From assembly GCA_036501185.1 (NCBI GenBank), contig DASYAU010000098.1, positions 1 to 64,000 on the forward strand: DNA of 64,000 bases. Reading direction: 5' to 3'. This DNA comes from Korobacter sp036501185 (GTDB lineage: Bacteria; Acidobacteriota; Terriglobia; Terriglobales; Acidobacteriaceae). The translations under genes were made by a program, and so were the position numbers. The notes under the pieces were generated by a model. It was not told the DNA's origin, searched no databases, and worked only from the letters and a program-made list of their open reading frames with translations. Below, piece by piece: positions 59,978 to 64,000 of this stretch. Position 1 is the stretch's first letter. Every line of letters begins with the position of its first letter.

Positions 59978-60007
59978 CGAATTCTCCGCCTCATCATGCG
60001 CAGCTCT

Positions 60008-61576
60008 CTACGTCGCTGGCGCTCCTGGACTCTTGCTGGTTGCTGCCGGGTTGGTCTGCACTGGTCCAAGCGACTCCACCGCTTTCTTCGACGGCAGCAA
60101 GGTCGTATCCCAGCCTCCGCCGAGCGCTTCGATGAGTTGCACGCTGGCGTTCATTTCTTGTAATTGCAGTTGAACGAGCGCCTGCTGGTTCCCAAACAGT
60201 GTCGTCTGCGCCGTCAACACATTCAGGTACGGATCGATGCCCAGCTTGTACCGATCGATCGCCAAAGCTAAATCCTGTTGCGCGAACCTCACCGCTCCCT
60301 GCTGCTGTTGGATCTCTTCCGAAAGAATCCGCAGGGCCGACAGGTTGTCTTCCACCTGCTGGAATGCTGTCAAAATCGTCTGCCGGTAATTCGCGACACT
60401 CTGCTCGTATTGTGCTTGGAATTGCCGCACAGTTGCTCGCCGCAATCCGCCTTCAAATAAGGTTTCCGCCAACTGCGGACCCACGGACCAATAGTGGCTC
60501 GGCCACGTAAACCAGTCGGCGATGCTAGTGTTTTGGAAACCAAACGTGCCGCTGAGGGTAAGGTTCGGATAGAACGCTGCCACCGCCACGCCAATCTGCG
60601 CGTTAGCGGCTTCCATGCCGCGTTCCGCCGCCGCAATATCCGGGCGCCGCTCCAGCAGCTTCGAAGGTACTCCGGTGGGAATTGACGGCGGCCGTGCATT
60701 TAGCGGCATCGGAGCCACTGAGAATTGTGAAGCCGGTTTTCCTACCAGCATCGCAATCGCATGCTCATACTGCGCCCTCAGGATACCGACGTTCGTGTCC
60801 TGCGCCTGCGCTGTTGCCAACTGCGTCTCGGCCTGCAACACCGATTCCTGCGAATCGATACCTGTCTCGTACAACGCCTGGGTCAGTTGCACGGATTCCT
60901 GGTATGCCTTCACCGTCGCATCGAGAAGCTCCTTCAACGCATCCTGCGACCGCAGTTGGAAGTAATCCACCGCCAGGTCACCCTGCATCGAGAGACGTGT
61001 GTTTTCCAGGTCGGCGGCACTCACTTGCGCGTTCGCTGCCGCCGCGCGTACCTGGTTTCGTACCTTGCCCCAGATATCCGGCACCCACGACGCGTCTGCA
61101 GGGAAGTTGAAATCCAACCCGGTGCCTCCGCTTACTTTTCCGGAGCTACTTCCACTCGTATTCAGCGAGAGCTGCCGCGTCGCAGTAATGCTCGGCGAAA
61201 CGCCCGCTGTTGGGAAGTACGACGCGCGCGCCTCGCGTACCAGTGCTCGTGCCCCGAGGAACGACGCCTCCGCCGCCTTAACGTTCTGGTTGGAGATATT
61301 TACCTGCTCTTCGAGCTGGTTGAGTTGCGAATCGTTATAGATTTCCCACCACTTGCCCTTGAGCATCGCGTCGTTGGGATTCGCAGGCTTCCATGCGGGC
61401 GCTGGAGCCCCCGGTGTCGCTTGCATTTGCTGCGGAGAGCTCTCCTTGTACGCCGGCGGGGTCTCCACGTCGGGCTTGTGATACTTCGGGCCCACCACGC
61501 AGCCGCTCAAAAGCAGCAACGACAAAATCGTTACGATATTTGAAAACTTAAGAATGTCCTTCGGTCTTTGGGTCAT
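60008..61576 (-). CDS. NodT-family outer membrane efflux lipoprotein
   Basis: The 522-residue protein has a signal peptide with lipobox LSGC (Cys26), followed by VVGPKYHKPD, the NodT-family start. Two OEP repeats form long helices and beta hairpins: PDIWGKVRNQVRAAAANAQVS and RRATVRQFQAQYEQSVANYRQTI, with LLERRPDIAAAERGMEAANAQIGVA between them. As a trimeric outer-membrane channel it serves the RND pump encoded just upstream. Its ATG overlaps the pump stop (ATGA), so upstream codons in the frame are not its own. Confidence 0.93.
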   Translation of the reverse strand: MTQRPKDILKFSNIVTILSLLLLSGCVVGPKYHKPDVETPPAYKESSPQQMQATPGAPAPAWKPANPNDAMLKGKWWEIYNDSQLNQLEEQVNISNQNVKAAEASFLGARALVREARASYFPTAGVSPSITATRQLSLNTSGSSSGKVSGGTGLDFNFPADASWVPDIWGKVRNQVRAAAANAQVSAADLENTRLSMQGDLAVDYFQLRSQDALKELLDATVKAYQESVQLTQALYETGIDSQESVLQAETQLATAQAQDTNVGILRAQYEHAIAMLVGKPASQFSVAPMPLNARPPSIPTGVPSKLLERRPDIAAAERGMEAANAQIGVAVAAFYPNLTLSGTFGFQNTSIADWFTWPSHYWSVGPQLAETLFEGGLRRATVRQFQAQYEQSVANYRQTILTAFQQVEDNLSALRILSEEIQQQQGAVRFAQQDLALAIDRYKLGIDPYLNVLTAQTTLFGNQQALVQLQLQEMNASVQLIEALGGGWDTTLLPSKKAVESLGPVQTNPAATSKSPGAPAT

Positions 61577-64000
61577 GTAGCGCTCTCGTTCGGAACAATG
61601 GTTCCCGCCATCCTGCGACGTTCGTGCCACAAGCGCAGACGGTCCATATACAGATAAACCACCGGAGTGGTGTACAGCGTCAGCATCTGGCTGAAAAGTA
61701 GCCCGCCCACGATCGTAATTCCCAGCGGACGCCGCAGCTCCGACCCCGCACCCGTGCCCAGCGCTAGGGGTACCGCGCCAAACATCGCGGCGAGTGTCGT
61801 CATCAGGATCGGCCGGAAGCGCAGCAGCGCGGCCTGGAAGATCGCCTCCCGCGACGCCATGCCCTCGTCGCGTTCCGCGGCCAGCGCGAAATCGATCATT
61901 AAAATTGCATTCTTCTTCACAATGCCGATCAGCAGGATCATCCCGATGATGCCGATGAAGTCCAGCGGCGATTTGAAAATCATCAGCGCCAGTACCGCGC
62001 CCACCCCCGCGGAAGGCAACGTGGAAAGTATCGTGATCGGATGGATCCAGCTCTCGTACAAAATCCCCAGCACGATGTACACCGCCAGTAACGCCGTTAG
62101 GATCAGGGCTGGCTCGCTCTCCCACGACTCCTGGGCTGCCTGCAGCGTCCCCGCGAACAATCCATGGATCGACGGCGGCATCCCAAGGGTCTGCTCCACT
62201 TGCGTAATCCGCGTCGTCGCCTGGCTCAAGGACACATTGCTCGCCAGGTTGAAAGAAATCGTCACCGACGGAAACGGTCCCTGGTGGTTCACTTGCAACG
62301 GCGCAGTTGTGTATTGCACCGTCGCGATCGTGCTCAGCGGAATCGGCTTACCATTCGCCGGGTGCACATAAACGTTCTTCAGCGCCTCCGGACTTTGCCA
62401 GTACTGCGGCGCCACTTCCATCACTACGTAATACTGGTTCAGCGTCGTAAACATCGTCGACGCCAGCGACTGTCCGAACGATTGGTACAGGGCCTGGTCG
62501 ATCATCTGCGGCGTGATTCCCAGTCTCGACGCGGTTTCGCGGTCGTATGCCAGCGTCACCTGGAGCCCGGAGTTCTGCTGATCGCTGTTCACGTCCGTGA
62601 AACCGGGCAACCGTCGCATTTCCTTGAGCAGCTTCGGCCCCCAATTCACCAAGTCCGCCACATTCTCGCTCTGCAGCGTGTACTGGTACATCGAGTTGCT
62701 GCTTCGTCCGCCAATACGTAGGTCCTGCCCCGCCTGTACAAAGATGCTCGCCCCAGGCAGCGACGTGACCTTCGGGCGAAGGCGGTTCACGACCTCGCTG
62801 GCGGTGGCCTTGCGTTCGCTGATTGGTTTCAGGCTCATGAAAATGAACCCGCCATTCGTCGAGCCCCGGCCCCCGGTGAACGCCATCACGTGATCCACGG
62901 CCGGGTCTTGTTTTACCCGCCGCACATATTCCTGGATGAGTTGCGACATCTGCTGGAACGAGATGTCCTGCGCCCCCAGCGCGCCGCCAAAGATCAGGCC
63001 GTTGTCCTGGGTAGGGAAGAAGCCTTTCGGAATAATCAAGAGAAGATAGACATTCACCGCGACCGTTAGCAGCAGGATCGCCATAATGAACCCTGGAGCC
63101 TTCAACGACCACGCCAGGCTGTGCTCGTATATGCCGGCGATGCCTTTAAAGAACCGCTCGCTCAGGCGGTACATCCACCCGTGTCCCTCCGGGCTCTCGT
63201 GCTTCAGCAGCCGCGAACACATCATCGGCGTCGTTGTCAGTGAGATCACTAACGACACCATGATCGCCGCGGAAAGCGTCACCGCGAATTCGCGGAACAA
63301 CCGGCCCACGATCCCGCCCATCATCAGGATCGGGATAAACACCGCCACCAGCGAAATGCTAATTGACAGCACCGTGAAGCCGATTTCACGCGCACCGCGC
63401 AGCGCCGCCTCCATAGGCGGCATTCCCTGTTCGATATAACGCGTGATGTTCTCGATCACCACAATCGCATCGTCCACTACGAATCCCGTCGAGATCGTCA
63501 GTGCCATCAGCGACAGATTGTCAATGGTGAAACCGCACAGGTACATAATGCCGAACGTGCCGATCAGCGAAACCGGCACCACCACGCTCGGAATCAAGGT
63601 TGCCCTCAAGCTGCGCAGGAATACGAACACCACGATAATTACCAGCGAGATGGAAACTATAAGCGTGCGTTCCACGTCATGCACCGATGACTGGATCGTC
63701 TGCGTCCGGTCCATCACCACTTGCAGCTTCATCCCGGTCGGGATTGACGCCTGCAATTCCGGCACTGCCGCCTTGATCTGGTTTACCGTCGCGATGATGT
63801 TCGCGTTTGGCTGCCTTCGTACGATCAGCAGGATCCCGCGATGTCCATCCACATACCCCGCCTGCCGCAGGTCTTGAACGGAATCAGTCACGTCCGCGAC
63901 ATCGGAGAGCTTGATCGCCGAACCATTGTGGAACCCCACGATGAGCGGCTTGTACTGGTCCGCGTGCAGCATCTGGTCGTTCGCCAAAATGTCCGCGGTC
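61573..64000 (-). CDS. RND multidrug efflux pump subunit, 5' part beyond window
   Basis: This is the C-terminal part, about 809 residues, of an AcrB/MdtC-like inner-membrane pump of about 1030; the start lies right of the window and the frame is open to the edge (TADILANDQ). Helix 4 has the proton-relay Asp pair in GFVVDDAIVVIENI, and helix 10 has Lys in IGIVKKNAILMIDFA. VSLTTTPMMCSRLL and HVMAFTGG-type porter-domain strings follow the MdtB/MdtC/HAE1 pattern. It exports hydrophobic compounds in exchange for protons, with the NodT channel as partner. The periplasmic adaptor gene is expected beyond the edge. Confidence 0.92.
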   Translation of the reverse strand, partial: TADILANDQMLHADQYKPLIVGFHNGSAIKLSDVADVTDSVQDLRQAGYVDGHRGILLIVRRQPNANIIATVNQIKAAVPELQASIPTGMKLQVVMDRTQTIQSSVHDVERTLIVSISLVIIVVFVFLRSLRATLIPSVVVPVSLIGTFGIMYLCGFTIDNLSLMALTISTGFVVDDAIVVIENITRYIEQGMPPMEAALRGAREIGFTVLSISISLVAVFIPILMMGGIVGRLFREFAVTLSAAIMVSLVISLTTTPMMCSRLLKHESPEGHGWMYRLSERFFKGIAGIYEHSLAWSLKAPGFIMAILLLTVAVNVYLLLIIPKGFFPTQDNGLIFGGALGAQDISFQQMSQLIQEYVRRVKQDPAVDHVMAFTGGRGSTNGGFIFMSLKPISERKATASEVVNRLRPKVTSLPGASIFVQAGQDLRIGGRSSNSMYQYTLQSENVADLVNWGPKLLKEMRRLPGFTDVNSDQQNSGLQVTLAYDRETASRLGITPQMIDQALYQSFGQSLASTMFTTLNQYYVVMEVAPQYWQSPEALKNVYVHPANGKPIPLSTIATVQYTTAPLQVNHQGPFPSVTISFNLASNVSLSQATTRITQVEQTLGMPPSIHGLFAGTLQAAQESWESEPALILTALLAVYIVLGILYESWIHPITILSTLPSAGVGAVLALMIFKSPLDFIGIIGMILLIGIVKKNAILMIDFALAAERDEGMASREAIFQAALLRFRPILMTTLAAMFGAVPLALGTGAGSELRRPLGITIVGGLLFSQMLTLYTTPVVYLYMDRLRLWHERRRMAGTIVPNESAT

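Noticed and set aside
1..64000. tRNA, rRNA, phage or insertion-sequence genes
   Set aside because: I looked for tRNA 3' arms, transposase and integrase motifs and flanking direct repeats and saw none that hold up.

Overview
The window looks like chromosomal DNA from a GC-rich, Gram-negative soil bacterium, most likely an acidobacterium (Terriglobia/Koribacter-like). This is an inference. It rests on the gene content (an E1 alpha-beta fusion, NodT/RND efflux, a Gly/Asn/Tyr-rich secreted protein, UvrC, YceI and sedolisin-type genes) and on intergenic clutter of short hairpins and a GTCATCCTGAGCGCAGCGAA-type repeat. I see no rRNA, tRNA, IS element, phage gene or CRISPR array.

Layout. 0.4-12.6 kb: housekeeping and secreted genes (TlpA-like thioredoxin, HAD phosphatase, 2-oxoacid dehydrogenase E1 fusion, S53 peptidase, GH38 mannosidase, DUF1801 protein, secreted unknowns). 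13-17.9 kb: low-complexity secreted protein, OmpA lipoprotein, uvrC. 17.9-21.5 kb: a large hybrid sensor kinase broken by a C-tract frameshift and an in-frame TAA. 21.5-29.3 kb: PER-like class A beta-lactamase, a Ser-rich secreted protein, an amino-acid/polyamine permease, and an iorA-iorB-FAD oxidase operon. 29.4-35.9 kb: two divergent amino-acid units. One is the DAHP synthase gene aroF, behind an unannotated aromatic-rich leader peptide and terminator hairpin. The other is ilvD-ilvB-ilvN-ilvC, also with a terminator-like hairpin just before its first start codon. 36.1-38.9 kb: type III polyketide synthase, FAD oxidoreductase and YceI. 38.9-43.3 kb: response regulator, kinase, secreted TPR protein and a class III aminotransferase.

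45.6-56.4 kb holds the most interesting unit: an 11-gene, tightly coupled minus-strand polysaccharide operon. It reads rfbF-rfbG-rfbH-epimerase, then a NeuB-like PEP condensing enzyme, a KdsC-like phosphatase, a ThDP (acetolactate synthase-like) enzyme, two SDRs, a membrane GT2 and a flippase-like protein. The first genes make a CDP-4-keto-3,6-dideoxyhexose. A ThDP enzyme here recalls YerE of yersiniose synthesis. The extra NeuB and phosphatase raise the possibility of a long-branched higher-carbon sugar whose branch donor is a NeuB-derived 2-keto acid.

56.6-64 kb: egtB-egtD (ergothioneine), two small unknowns, and a NodT outer-membrane factor coupled to an RND pump that runs off the right edge.
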